Shown piece after piece: positions 1-6,117 of a stretch of DNA of 12,693 nucleotides. Both the position numbers and the translations under genes were made by a program. Source of the DNA: an uncultured Ruminococcus sp. (GTDB taxonomy: Bacteria; Bacillota; Clostridia; Oscillospirales; CAG-382); assembly GCA_902783535.1 (NCBI GenBank), contig CACZRJ010000227.1:1-12693 (forward strand), given 5' to 3'. Numbering within the stretch: the stretch's first letter is position 1; the number at the start of each line of letters is the position of its first letter. Below the pieces are notes generated by a model, which did no database searches, had not been told where the DNA came from, and was given only the letters and a program-made list of their open reading frames with translations.

Positions 1-1
1 G

Positions 2-586
2 AAGATGATCGCTTCGCTCTGCTTTCTGCTGATCGGATTCATCAACGCGCTCAGAAGTCCGAACGGCGCCTACGCGGTGCTGATGGTTGCCGGCCTGTTC
101 TACGGATTCGCCGGGGACGCCTATCTCGCGGCGCCCGCGATCGCGCCCGGCCGTCCGCTCGTCTATCAGGGATGCGGCGTAGTCAGCTTCCTGCTGGGCC
201 ACGTTCTGTATATCGTCGCGATGATCAGGCATTTCGGGATCTCCGTATGGGCGTTCCTGGCTGCTTCGGCTTTGCTGGCGGGCGTGTTCTTCTGGACGAG
301 ATCGCAGAAGATCGACGCCGGACCGCTCTTCATTCCGGGGATCATATACATGTCTTCCTGCTGTCTGACGGCCGGAATGGCGATCCATGTACTGATCACG
401 GATTTTTCGGCGTTTTCCGTTCTGCTCGCCCTGGGCGGTCTGCTCTTCGTTCTCAGCGACACGGTCCTGATCCTGCGGCGGTTCGGACAGAACAAAAAAT
501 CATTGCTGCTGCATTACGGCGTGCTGATGACCTACTATCCCGCGCAGTCGCTGATCGCGATGTCCATGCTGTTTCTGAATTACTAG
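2..586 (+). CDS. YhhN/TMEM86-family lysoplasmalogenase, 5'-partial
   Basis: Polytopic membrane protein of the YhhN (TMEM86) family, whose characterised members hydrolyse the vinyl-ether bond of lysoplasmalogens, giving an aldehyde and a glycerophospho-headgroup. Counting from the first visible Met (position 5), about seven hydrophobic segments follow one another (roughly residues 2-16, 23-42, 57-75, 81-97, 108-130, 136-157, 170-191). Family hallmarks are visible: GLFYGFAGDAYL (30-41) with the conserved Gly-Asp, GHVLYI (65-70), LFVLSDTVLIL (147-157) with Asp152, and YYPAQSLIA (177-185). The frame is open to the left edge, and the first Met falls inside a hydrophobic stretch that usually follows an N-terminal helix in this family, so roughly 20-30 residues are probably missing. 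No ribosome binding site can be judged. The next gene, 82 bases downstream on the same strand, is a phospholipid acyltransferase, which fits a lipid-remodelling pair. Ether lipids are common in anaerobic Clostridia. The exact substrate is not proven by sequence. Confidence 0.85.
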   Translation, partial: KMIASLCFLLIGFINALRSPNGAYAVLMVAGLFYGFAGDAYLAAPAIAPGRPLVYQGCGVVSFLLGHVLYIVAMIRHFGISVWAFLAASALLAGVFFWTRSQKIDAGPLFIPGIIYMSSCCLTAGMAIHVLITDFSAFSVLLALGGLLFVLSDTVLILRRFGQNKKSLLLHYGVLMTYYPAQSLIAMSMLFLNY

Positions 587-668
587 CTTTCCCGCGGCTT
601 TACAGACAGGCCGCAGACTCTCATTGAAATTTCGCGGATGATTTCCCGGACTCCAAGGAGCAAAAAAA

Positions 669-1517
669 ATGTTCGACCCGAAACCGACAAGATACCCGTT
701 CCCGGAGCAGACCGACCGTCACTATCTGAAATTGAAGATGGACAGGAAGATTATCTTTGACGAGGATTATCCGTACATCGACAATTCCAAATGGTTCCTT
801 TTCAAGCGCGCCATGGCCAGGATCGCCATGCTTGTCGCCGCTTTCCCGGTCTGCACCGTCCGCATGGGATTGAAGATCAGGGGAAAGGAAAACAGAAAGA
901 AGTACCGCGACATCCTTTCCGGAGGATTCGTATCCGTCTCGAACCACGTCCACATGTGGGACTCGCTCGCGGTCATGAAGGCATTGTATTTCAGAAAGCC
1001 GGCCGTGATCGTCTGGGACAAGAACGTCAACGGTGAAAACGGAACGCTGATCCGGCTGGTCGGCGGGATCCCGATCCCCGTGGAGAGCTTCCGCGCGATG
1101 CACGTGTTCAACCATACGGTCAACGAATATCTGAAGAGCGGCAACTGGGTCCACATCTGCGCCGAGGGAAGCATGTGGGAGTACTATATGCCCGTCCGCC
1201 CGTTCAAGCAGGGCACCTTCTACATCGCCTACCGCGCCGGCGTGCCGGTGCTGCCGATCGGCTTCTCCTACCGCGAACCGAAGGGGATCTACAAACTCGT
1301 CCGGTCCCAGGCGCTCTTCACGCTGAACATCGGGGAGCCGCTCTTCTTCCGGAAGGACCTTCCGAAAAACGAGGCGATCGAGGACATGACCGTCCGCGCG
1401 CATCGCGCCGTATGCGAGCTCTGCGGGATCGACCCGGACAGGAACCTTTATCCGCCGGTCTTCAACGACAGCAGACGCGTCGACTACTACACGACGGAAT
1501 ACGGAACAGAAAAGTAA
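669..1517 (+). CDS. PlsC-type lysophospholipid acyltransferase
   Basis: A 282-residue member of the LPLAT/AGPAT superfamily, which transfers a fatty acyl group (from acyl-ACP, acyl-CoA or acyl-phosphate) to a lysophospholipid at the inner membrane face. The catalytic H(X)4D motif is present in SNHVHMWDS (His93, Asp98). Motif III-like GGIPIPVES lies at 132-140, and the EGT-type motif appears as AEGSMWEYY (Glu166-Gly167-Ser168), followed by the typical VPVLPIGFSYREP. A hydrophobic segment at about 52-65 precedes the catalytic domain and probably anchors it. The start is fixed by AAGGAG at 655-660, eight bases before the ATG. Length is slightly above that of minimal PlsC (about 240), because of the first 45 residues, which are charged and aromatic. 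The gene ends directly at a terminator. It may be the 1-acyl-glycerol-3-phosphate enzyme or a paralogue acting on other lysolipids. Lysoplasmalogenase next door hints at ether-lipid turnover. Confidence 0.9.
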   Translation: MFDPKPTRYPFPEQTDRHYLKLKMDRKIIFDEDYPYIDNSKWFLFKRAMARIAMLVAAFPVCTVRMGLKIRGKENRKKYRDILSGGFVSVSNHVHMWDSLAVMKALYFRKPAVIVWDKNVNGENGTLIRLVGGIPIPVESFRAMHVFNHTVNEYLKSGNWVHICAEGSMWEYYMPVRPFKQGTFYIAYRAGVPVLPIGFSYREPKGIYKLVRSQALFTLNIGEPLFFRKDLPKNEAIEDMTVRAHRAVCELCGIDPDRNLYPPVFNDSRRVDYYTTEYGTEK

Positions 1518-1560
1518 AAAAAGAAATGCCCGCCCCGGGTCCGGGGCGGGCGGATTTTTC
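1518..1560. terminator. Bidirectional intrinsic terminator
   Basis: A GC-only stem of ten pairs (1528-1537 with 1542-1551; the tetraloop GGTC could close to one more pair) is followed on the + strand by TTTTT at 1555-1559. It is preceded by an A-rich run at 1516-1526, which gives a T-rich tail on the - strand. It lies between the converging stops at 1517 and 1562 and can end transcription of both the acyltransferase gene (+) and the NAT_N/GNAT_C gene (-). Confidence 0.92.
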
Positions 1561-1561
1561 T

Positions 1562-2713
1562 TCAGAGAACGAATTCCGACACGGGGACGTACATGACGCC
1601 GAAATGGAATTTCCGGCCCGCTCTTTCCGCTTCTTCGATCTTGCTGCAGAGCGCGGATCCCGGCCGCAGGAACCGGAGGTCGGACGAATATGTCCCGGTC
1701 GTCGGGAGAATGTGCATGGAATCCATGACCGCGAGGATCCTGCTTTCCGGTCCGAGCACCAGCCGGAGCTGCGGAGAGAAGATCCAGGAGTATCCGGAGA
1801 CCGCCTTCACTTCGTGGTCGGGATAGAAGGAACGATAGAATGCGTACGCCTTTCTGTACGCGTCCGCCATGACCTCCGGCCGGTAGTCCATGTGCGGCGG
1901 GATATGGATGTCCAGCGTCGGCGTTCCGCCCCGGAGGTAGTCCTTCCAGACGGCTCTGTCCAGCCGTTCGGGCGTCAAGGAGACTTTTCCGTCTTTCGAG
2001 ATCCTGTTGCACAGAACGCTGTCCTCCGTTTCCTCGAAGACCGTATGCGCGACAGATTCGCTCTCGTCGCCCGTCAGCTCGCCGTATTTCGTGATGCCGT
2101 ATTCCCCGGAAACGGTGGAGAACCAGTTCTTTCCGCTCCCGTCGGTGAAGACAGGGAAGTCGTTCGTGAAATATCCCGGGCAGAACTTCAAAGCGCCCTG
2201 CATGAACATGCATCCGCCGCAGCACAGGAGGCTCCAGTGATACTCGTTGATGCCCCAGTATCCGCGTTCGGCGAGGCAGCCGGAGGAATACCCGCGGAAG
2301 GCATCGAGATTCGTTTGATTCAGTTCTTTCGGCGGCCGTTTGACGGTCAGCGTATGCGCGAGCGCGAACGCGACGAACAGCAGGTTCACCGACTCTTTCG
2401 CGAACCCTTCGACGGGGAGGATGTCTTCCGAATACAGATAGTTTTCCCACGGCTTCCGGCGAAGCACGGTGACGTAAAGGTAGAACATCGCGGCGAAATG
2501 CAGCTTTTCCTCCGAACGGATCCTGTCCCGGACCGCCCTGATCATATCGACGCAGCCTTCCGGGACGTCCGTTTCCTTCCGGATGAGCGACAGAACGTCC
2601 TCCGGAATGATCTCGCTGTCGGCGTCGTAAGTTTTTTCGAAATCGCTGAAATACGCTTCGTAATACTGCGGGAGCTCGCTGGAGAAGAGCGCTTTTGTTT
2701 CTGAATAGTTCAT
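1562..2713 (-). CDS. NAT_N/GNAT_C-type acyltransferase domain protein, substrate unknown
   Basis: A 383-residue soluble protein without signal peptide or membrane helices. It resembles the group annotated as acyltransferase domain-containing proteins, with a helical N-terminal domain (about 1-150) and a GNAT-like C-terminal domain (about 155-383). The most characteristic parts are LDIHIPPHM (267-275) and the SGYSWIFSPQLRLVL stretch (306-320) followed by GPESRILAVM, which in this group form the GNAT-like core. I do not know a characterised member or its acyl acceptor, so function stays at fold level. The middle region is unusually Cys-rich (LLCCGGCMFMQG, 162-173). Transcription would start from the consensus - strand promoter at 2774-2802. 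The only good Shine-Dalgarno (2742-2748) lies 28 bases before the ATG, with a perfect palindrome between. No ATG, GTG or TTG lies in frame between the two, so the start at 2713 is retained. It ends at the shared terminator. Confidence 0.72.
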   Translation of the reverse strand: MNYSETKALFSSELPQYYEAYFSDFEKTYDADSEIIPEDVLSLIRKETDVPEGCVDMIRAVRDRIRSEEKLHFAAMFYLYVTVLRRKPWENYLYSEDILPVEGFAKESVNLLFVAFALAHTLTVKRPPKELNQTNLDAFRGYSSGCLAERGYWGINEYHWSLLCCGGCMFMQGALKFCPGYFTNDFPVFTDGSGKNWFSTVSGEYGITKYGELTGDESESVAHTVFEETEDSVLCNRISKDGKVSLTPERLDRAVWKDYLRGGTPTLDIHIPPHMDYRPEVMADAYRKAYAFYRSFYPDHEVKAVSGYSWIFSPQLRLVLGPESRILAVMDSMHILPTTGTYSSDLRFLRPGSALCSKIEEAERAGRKFHFGVMYVPVSEFVL

Positions 2714-2721
2714 CTGGGGGC

Positions 2722-2739
2722 CGGCCGGACGTCCGGCCG
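2722..2739. repeat. Perfect 18-bp palindrome in the leader of the NAT_N/GNAT_C gene
   Basis: Both halves, CGGCCGGAC and GTCCGGCCG, match exactly. In the - strand transcript this can fold into a hairpin with a seven-pair GC stem (2722-2728 with 2733-2739) and an ACGT loop. It sits between the Shine-Dalgarno and the start codon of the gene ending at 1562. It has no T-tract, so it is not an intrinsic terminator. It may act as RNA structure that brings the ribosome binding site close to the start codon, or as a protein-binding site downstream of the promoter. Confidence 0.85.
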
Positions 2740-2741
2740 TT

Positions 2742-2748
2742 CTCCTTT
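2742..2748 (-). promoter_or_regulatory. Shine-Dalgarno AAAGGAG at unusual distance
   Basis: The - strand reads AAAGGAG here. The linear distance to the ATG at 2713 is 28 bases, far too long for normal initiation. If the palindrome at 2722-2739 folds, only 2 bases on one side and 8 on the other remain, an effective spacing of about 10. This makes the start choice plausible despite the distance. Confidence 0.65.
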
Positions 2749-2773
2749 CGGCTGATTTGCTTTTTCCGCTTTC

Positions 2774-2802
2774 ATTATATCGGAACGGACGCGGAAATGC
2801 AA
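2774..2802 (-). promoter_or_regulatory. Sigma-A promoter for the NAT_N/GNAT_C gene
   Basis: Read on the - strand, TTGCAT (2802-2797) is followed after exactly 17 bases by a perfect TATAAT (2779-2774). The expected transcription start near 2767 gives a leader of about 50 bases that contains the Shine-Dalgarno and the palindrome. Its -35 box lies 10 bases from the -35 box of the + strand promoter, so the two promoters are back to back. Confidence 0.8.
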
Positions 2803-2812
2803 CGGGTTTTTC

Positions 2813-2841
2813 TTGACAGAAGCGCTTTTGTGCGGTATCAT
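2813..2841 (+). promoter_or_regulatory. Sigma-A promoter for the surface-acylation operon
   Basis: A perfect -35 TTGACA (2813-2818) is followed after 17 bases by TATCAT (2836-2841). The start would be near 2848, about 30 bases before the ATG at 2878. No later gene in the six-gene unit has enough intergenic space for an obvious second promoter (gaps are 6-31 bases), so this is the likely main promoter. No operator could be recognised with confidence. Confidence 0.8.
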
Positions 2842-2877
2842 GAAGACGGAATTAACGGACGACTGGAGAACAGGCAT

Positions 2878-3426
2878 ATGCGACTTCTGAAAAGACTTCT
2901 TCTGACCTCCTTCTGCATCCTTCTGGCGGTCTTCGCGTCCTGCGCGGGGAACGCCGGCGTGATTTCCGACGCTCCCGTGAGGGAGATCGTCGAGGACATC
3001 GTTTCGGACTACACCTCCGGAGACGGATTCCTGTTCTCCGCGGACGCGACCGAGGAAGGGGAGTACCTGGACGAAGACCTGATCTCCACCTATTACGGGA
3101 ACGGTGAGAAGGTCCCGGACTTTTCCGAAGTCGGGGACTATTGCGTCTACATCGACGAGACGAACGCCAGGGAAATGTGCGAAGTCGGGCTGTTCCGGAT
3201 GAAATCCGGAGCGGACAAACAGGATTTCGAGTCCTACCTGAAGAATCGCATCGCCATCCGTCTGTCCAACGCGAAAAGCTACCCGGACATCAACAAGTCC
3301 ACTCTGAAAGCCGCGAAATTCGGGATCGTCGGCGACTACGTCTATTACGCCGTCGTCAAGGACGCGTCCGCGGACATCGGACGCCGGATCGATCTTCTGC
3401 TTCACGGCGGGAATCCGGAGGCGTGA
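2878..3426 (+). CDS. DUF4358-like lipoprotein, first gene of the acylation operon
   Basis: A 182-residue predicted lipoprotein. Basic N-terminus (RLLKR), a hydrophobic core (7-20) and the lipobox-like FASC ending at Cys22 indicate export and lipid anchoring; Phe at -3 is slightly unusual. The mature part resembles DUF4358 proteins: a YCVYIDETNAREMCEVGLFRM stretch (the 'marker/regulatory subunit'-like strand pairs), a helix ending in ESYLKNRIAIRLSNAK, and a final GDYVYYAVVKDAS. Function of this family is unknown, but members commonly sit beside MBOAT/DHHW genes in Clostridia, as here. The frame is open further upstream, but the ATG at 2878 is preferred: TGGAG lies nine bases before it, it follows the promoter at the right distance, and it begins the signal peptide. 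The stop is six bases from the MBOAT start, so the two are probably translated together. It may be an accessory or scaffolding subunit for the acylation machinery (inference). Confidence 0.78.
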   Translation: MRLLKRLLLTSFCILLAVFASCAGNAGVISDAPVREIVEDIVSDYTSGDGFLFSADATEEGEYLDEDLISTYYGNGEKVPDFSEVGDYCVYIDETNAREMCEVGLFRMKSGADKQDFESYLKNRIAIRLSNAKSYPDINKSTLKAAKFGIVGDYVYYAVVKDASADIGRRIDLLLHGGNPEA

Positions 3427-3432
3427 TCTGAC

Positions 3433-4848
3433 GTGGTTTTCTCCTCACTGATCTTCATCTTCGCGTTTTTGACGCTGACGCTCGTCCTCTACTACGCGCT
3501 TCCGAGAAAATGGCGGAACGGCGTTCTCCTGGTCATGAGTCTGGTCTTTTACGGCTGGGGGGAACCGCTGTACATTTTTCTGATGCTCGCTTCCGTATGC
3601 GCCGCGTTCGGGCTCGGGTTCCCGATCGCGAAATACAGGACGTCCGCCCCCGGAAAGGCGAAGGGCTTTCTGGTTCTGTCCATCCTGCTGAACCTGTCCG
3701 CGCTGCTCTTTTTCAAATACGCCGGATTCGTCATGCGCAATCTCAATCTGCTGCCGTTCCTGACGGGAAAGATCCCCCTTTTTTCGGATCTCGCTCTTCC
3801 CATCGGGATCTCTTTTTATACCTTCCAGATCATGTCCTATTCCATCGACCTCTACCGCGGGGAGATCGGCGTGCAGAAGAACATCGTCTCCTTCGGGACC
3901 TACGTCGCGCTGTTTCCCCAGCTGATCGCCGGCCCGATCGTCCGCTACCGCGACATAGAGGAGCAGCTCGGGCACAGGAAGGAGTCCCTCGAACAGTTCG
4001 CGTCCGGCGTGAAGCGGTTCTGCGCCGGCGTCGGAAAGAAGGCTTTGCTCGGGGACGGGATGGCGGCCGCCTACCGGTATTTCACCGGCGCGGGCAGCTT
4101 CCAGCCGACGGCGCTCGGCGCCTGGATGATCATGATCTCGTTTTCGCTGCACATCTATTACGACTTTTCGGGATACTCCGACATGGCGATCGGACTCGGC
4201 AGGATGTTCGGGTTCGAGTTTAAGGAAAACTTCAACTATCCCTACGTTTCGGACAGCATCACGGAGTTCTGGCGCCGCTGGCACATCTCCCTGTCCACCT
4301 GGTTCCGCGAATACGTGTATTTCCCGCTCGGCGGAAACCGGCGCGGAAAGGGAAGGCAGATCTTCAATCTTGCCGTCGTATGGGTCCTGACCGGATTCTG
4401 GCACGGCGCGTCATGGAATTTCGTCATCTGGGGCGCGTATTTCTTCCTGCTGCTCGTGATGGAAAAACGTTTCCTACTGAAGGCGCTCGGGAAGGTCCCG
4501 CGCGCGTTCAGGCATATCTACGCTCTGCTGATGATCGGCATCGGCTGGATGATCTTCGCTTTCGAGAATCCCGCCGAAGGCTTCGCCGCTCTCGGAAATC
4601 TGTTCGGGATCGGCGTTTCGGCCGCCTTCCTGCCGTCCGGACTCTACGAGACCGCCAGATATCTGCCCGTCATGGCCGTCTGTATTTTCGGCGCGACGCC
4701 GCTTCCCGCGAAACTGTGGAAAAAGTGGAAGGAAAGATCCTATCTCTCTCCCGTGCTCGAGCCTGTCGCGGCCATGGCCGTCCTTGCGCTCGGAACGGCA
4801 TACATGACGAGCGCGACCTACAGTCCGTTCCTGTATTTCAGATTCTGA
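3433..4848 (+). CDS. MBOAT-family O-acyltransferase (AlgI/DltB-like)
   Basis: A 471-residue polytopic membrane protein of the membrane-bound O-acyltransferase family. Relatives AlgI, DltB and PatA move acyl groups, usually acetyl or D-alanyl, across the membrane to an extracytoplasmic transferase. Family signatures are clear: the N-terminal VFSSLIFIFAF and SLVFYGWGEPLYI (36-48), FYTFQIMSYSIDLYRG (128-143), FPQLIAGPIVRYRDIE (161-176), DFSGYSDMAIGLGRMFGF (244-261), and EFWRRWHISLSTWFREYVYFP (278-298). The invariant histidine is in TGFWHGASWNF (His324), and a second conserved His is His284. Length matches the family. The start is GTG at 3433, beginning at the usual family N-terminus, with GGAG (3417-3420) inside the end of the preceding gene; the spacing of 12 is long, which suggests coupling to the DUF4358 gene. 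The DHHW gene follows after 16 bases. Acyl donor and glycan acceptor cannot be read from sequence. Confidence 0.95.
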   Translation: MVFSSLIFIFAFLTLTLVLYYALPRKWRNGVLLVMSLVFYGWGEPLYIFLMLASVCAAFGLGFPIAKYRTSAPGKAKGFLVLSILLNLSALLFFKYAGFVMRNLNLLPFLTGKIPLFSDLALPIGISFYTFQIMSYSIDLYRGEIGVQKNIVSFGTYVALFPQLIAGPIVRYRDIEEQLGHRKESLEQFASGVKRFCAGVGKKALLGDGMAAAYRYFTGAGSFQPTALGAWMIMISFSLHIYYDFSGYSDMAIGLGRMFGFEFKENFNYPYVSDSITEFWRRWHISLSTWFREYVYFPLGGNRRGKGRQIFNLAVVWVLTGFWHGASWNFVIWGAYFFLLLVMEKRFLLKALGKVPRAFRHIYALLMIGIGWMIFAFENPAEGFAALGNLFGIGVSAAFLPSGLYETARYLPVMAVCIFGATPLPAKLWKKWKERSYLSPVLEPVAAMAVLALGTAYMTSATYSPFLYFRF

Positions 4849-4864
4849 AGGGAGGGGCGGGGAA

Positions 4865-6091
4865 ATGAAAAACGCAAAACGCGCAAAAGATAAGCAAAAG
4901 AAAAAGCCGGAACTGTCGGCTGTTCTGACGACGGTCCTGTTCTGCCTGTTCACCGCGGGACTCTTCGCCGCGTTCCTCCTGTTTCCGGACAGGGAATACT
5001 CGGAAAACGAGAACCGGACGCTGCAGACCTTCCCCGGCTGGACGGCCTCGGACCATCTGGACGGCACGTTCGGCAGCGAAATGAACGACTATTTCGCCGA
5101 CCAGTTCCCGATGCGGAACGGATGGACGGCGGCGAAAGGCATTGCCGAGCTGGTCGCCGGCAAGGGGGAGAACAACGGCGTTCTGGTCGGAACGAACGAG
5201 CAGCTCGCCGTATACGCGTTCGACGCGTGCGCAGGCACGGAAGGATACGTTCCTTCGACGGACGGGTATTCGGAGAAACTGGTCGAACGCGAGTGCAGAG
5301 CTCTGGCGGACATGGACGAAAAGCTGAAAAAGCAGGGGATCCCGTTCTGCTTTCTGCTCGCACCGCGGACGATCGACGTCGCCGCTTCCGCGTTCACCTA
5401 TCCGGACGACGGCAGCAGAAAACTGATCTCGGATTTCTACGGCAGGCTGCCGGAAACGGTCAACGCGCCGGAAGTCATTCCTTTGCTTCGGGAGAAATAC
5501 GAATCCGGCGAGTACGTCGCCTACCGCACGGATCACCACTGGACCACGCTTGGCGCGTACTACGCCTACGTCGAAGTGATGAAGTCCTGGGGAATGGAGG
5601 GTGAGATCCTGCCGGAGTCCGCGTTCACCGTCAGCAGGACGCCGAACTTCTACGGCACGACCTGGTCGAAGCTCGGCCTTCCCTTCGTCGGTCCGGACGT
5701 CCTGGAGCTCTGGGAGACCGGGGACGAGGACCGGTATCTGGCGGAAGACCTCGATTCCGGACATGTGCTTCCGGGCGGGCTGTACAGCCGGTCCTTCCTG
5801 GAAGTCAAGGACAAATACGCCGTCTTCCTCGACGGGACGCACAACCGGCTGAGGATCACCGACAGCGAAGGACCCGGACGGGAAACGCTGCTGGTCGCGA
5901 AAGACTCGTTCGCGAACTGCATGATCCCCTTCCTCGCGCGGCATTTCGACATCGTCGTGCTGAATCTGTCGGACGGCGGGGACGAGACGAATCTTTCAAA
6001 ATATGTGGAAAAATACGGGTGCGACCGCGTTCTGATCGTCTACGGACTGGAAAACGCGACGACCTCATACAGGCTTTCAGGTATCCGGTGA
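4865..6091 (+). CDS. DHHW-family AlgX/AlgJ-like SGNH-fold protein
   Basis: A 408-residue protein with a basic cytoplasmic N-terminus (many Lys, 2-15), one membrane helix (about 18-40) and an extracellular domain. The family-defining motif is present as YRTDHHWTTLGAYYAY (Asp223-His224-His225-Trp226). A Ser in LVAKDSFANCMIPFL (Ser348) stands where AlgX/AlgJ proteins carry the catalytic serine of their Ser-Asp-His triad. The early DREYSENENRTLQTFPGW and FADQFPMRNGW segments are also typical of the family. In characterised alginate and cellulose systems such proteins act with an MBOAT partner to acetylate the polymer outside the membrane. The MBOAT gene ends 16 bases upstream, and AGGGAGGGG (4849-4857) gives a strong ribosome binding site. 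I infer that it transfers the acyl group to a surface glycan, but an esterase role is possible. No lipobox is seen, so it is probably membrane-anchored through its uncleaved helix. Confidence 0.9.
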   Translation: MKNAKRAKDKQKKKPELSAVLTTVLFCLFTAGLFAAFLLFPDREYSENENRTLQTFPGWTASDHLDGTFGSEMNDYFADQFPMRNGWTAAKGIAELVAGKGENNGVLVGTNEQLAVYAFDACAGTEGYVPSTDGYSEKLVERECRALADMDEKLKKQGIPFCFLLAPRTIDVAASAFTYPDDGSRKLISDFYGRLPETVNAPEVIPLLREKYESGEYVAYRTDHHWTTLGAYYAYVEVMKSWGMEGEILPESAFTVSRTPNFYGTTWSKLGLPFVGPDVLELWETGDEDRYLAEDLDSGHVLPGGLYSRSFLEVKDKYAVFLDGTHNRLRITDSEGPGRETLLVAKDSFANCMIPFLARHFDIVVLNLSDGGDETNLSKYVEKYGCDRVLIVYGLENATTSYRLSGIR

Positions 6092-6117
6092 GCCGCCGGA
6101 AAGAAAGGATAAGGACT

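Noticed and set aside
587..668. Possible weak hairpin (GCGGC with GCCGC near 593-614) and a TTGAAA box before the PlsC gene.
   Set aside because: The stem is only five pairs with a long loop and no T-tract, and no -10 box lies 16-18 bases after TTGAAA. Neither a terminator nor a promoter can be supported.
621..2450. Long open frame of 609 codons on the - strand across the PlsC and NAT_N/GNAT_C genes.
   Set aside because: Its product is Arg/Pro/Gly-rich and low in hydrophobic order, it crosses a strong terminator, and it overlaps two well-supported genes. It is a by-product of high GC at third positions.
2695..2877. Upstream extension of the DUF4358 lipoprotein reading frame.
   Set aside because: It would include both divergent promoters and remove the signal peptide from the N-terminus; the ATG at 2878 has a ribosome binding site and starts the signal peptide.
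6019..6117. Upstream extension of the large protein into the end of the DHHW gene.
   Set aside because: The extension places a basic stretch before the signal peptide and has no ribosome binding site; ATG at 6118 has AAAGGA at a suitable distance.
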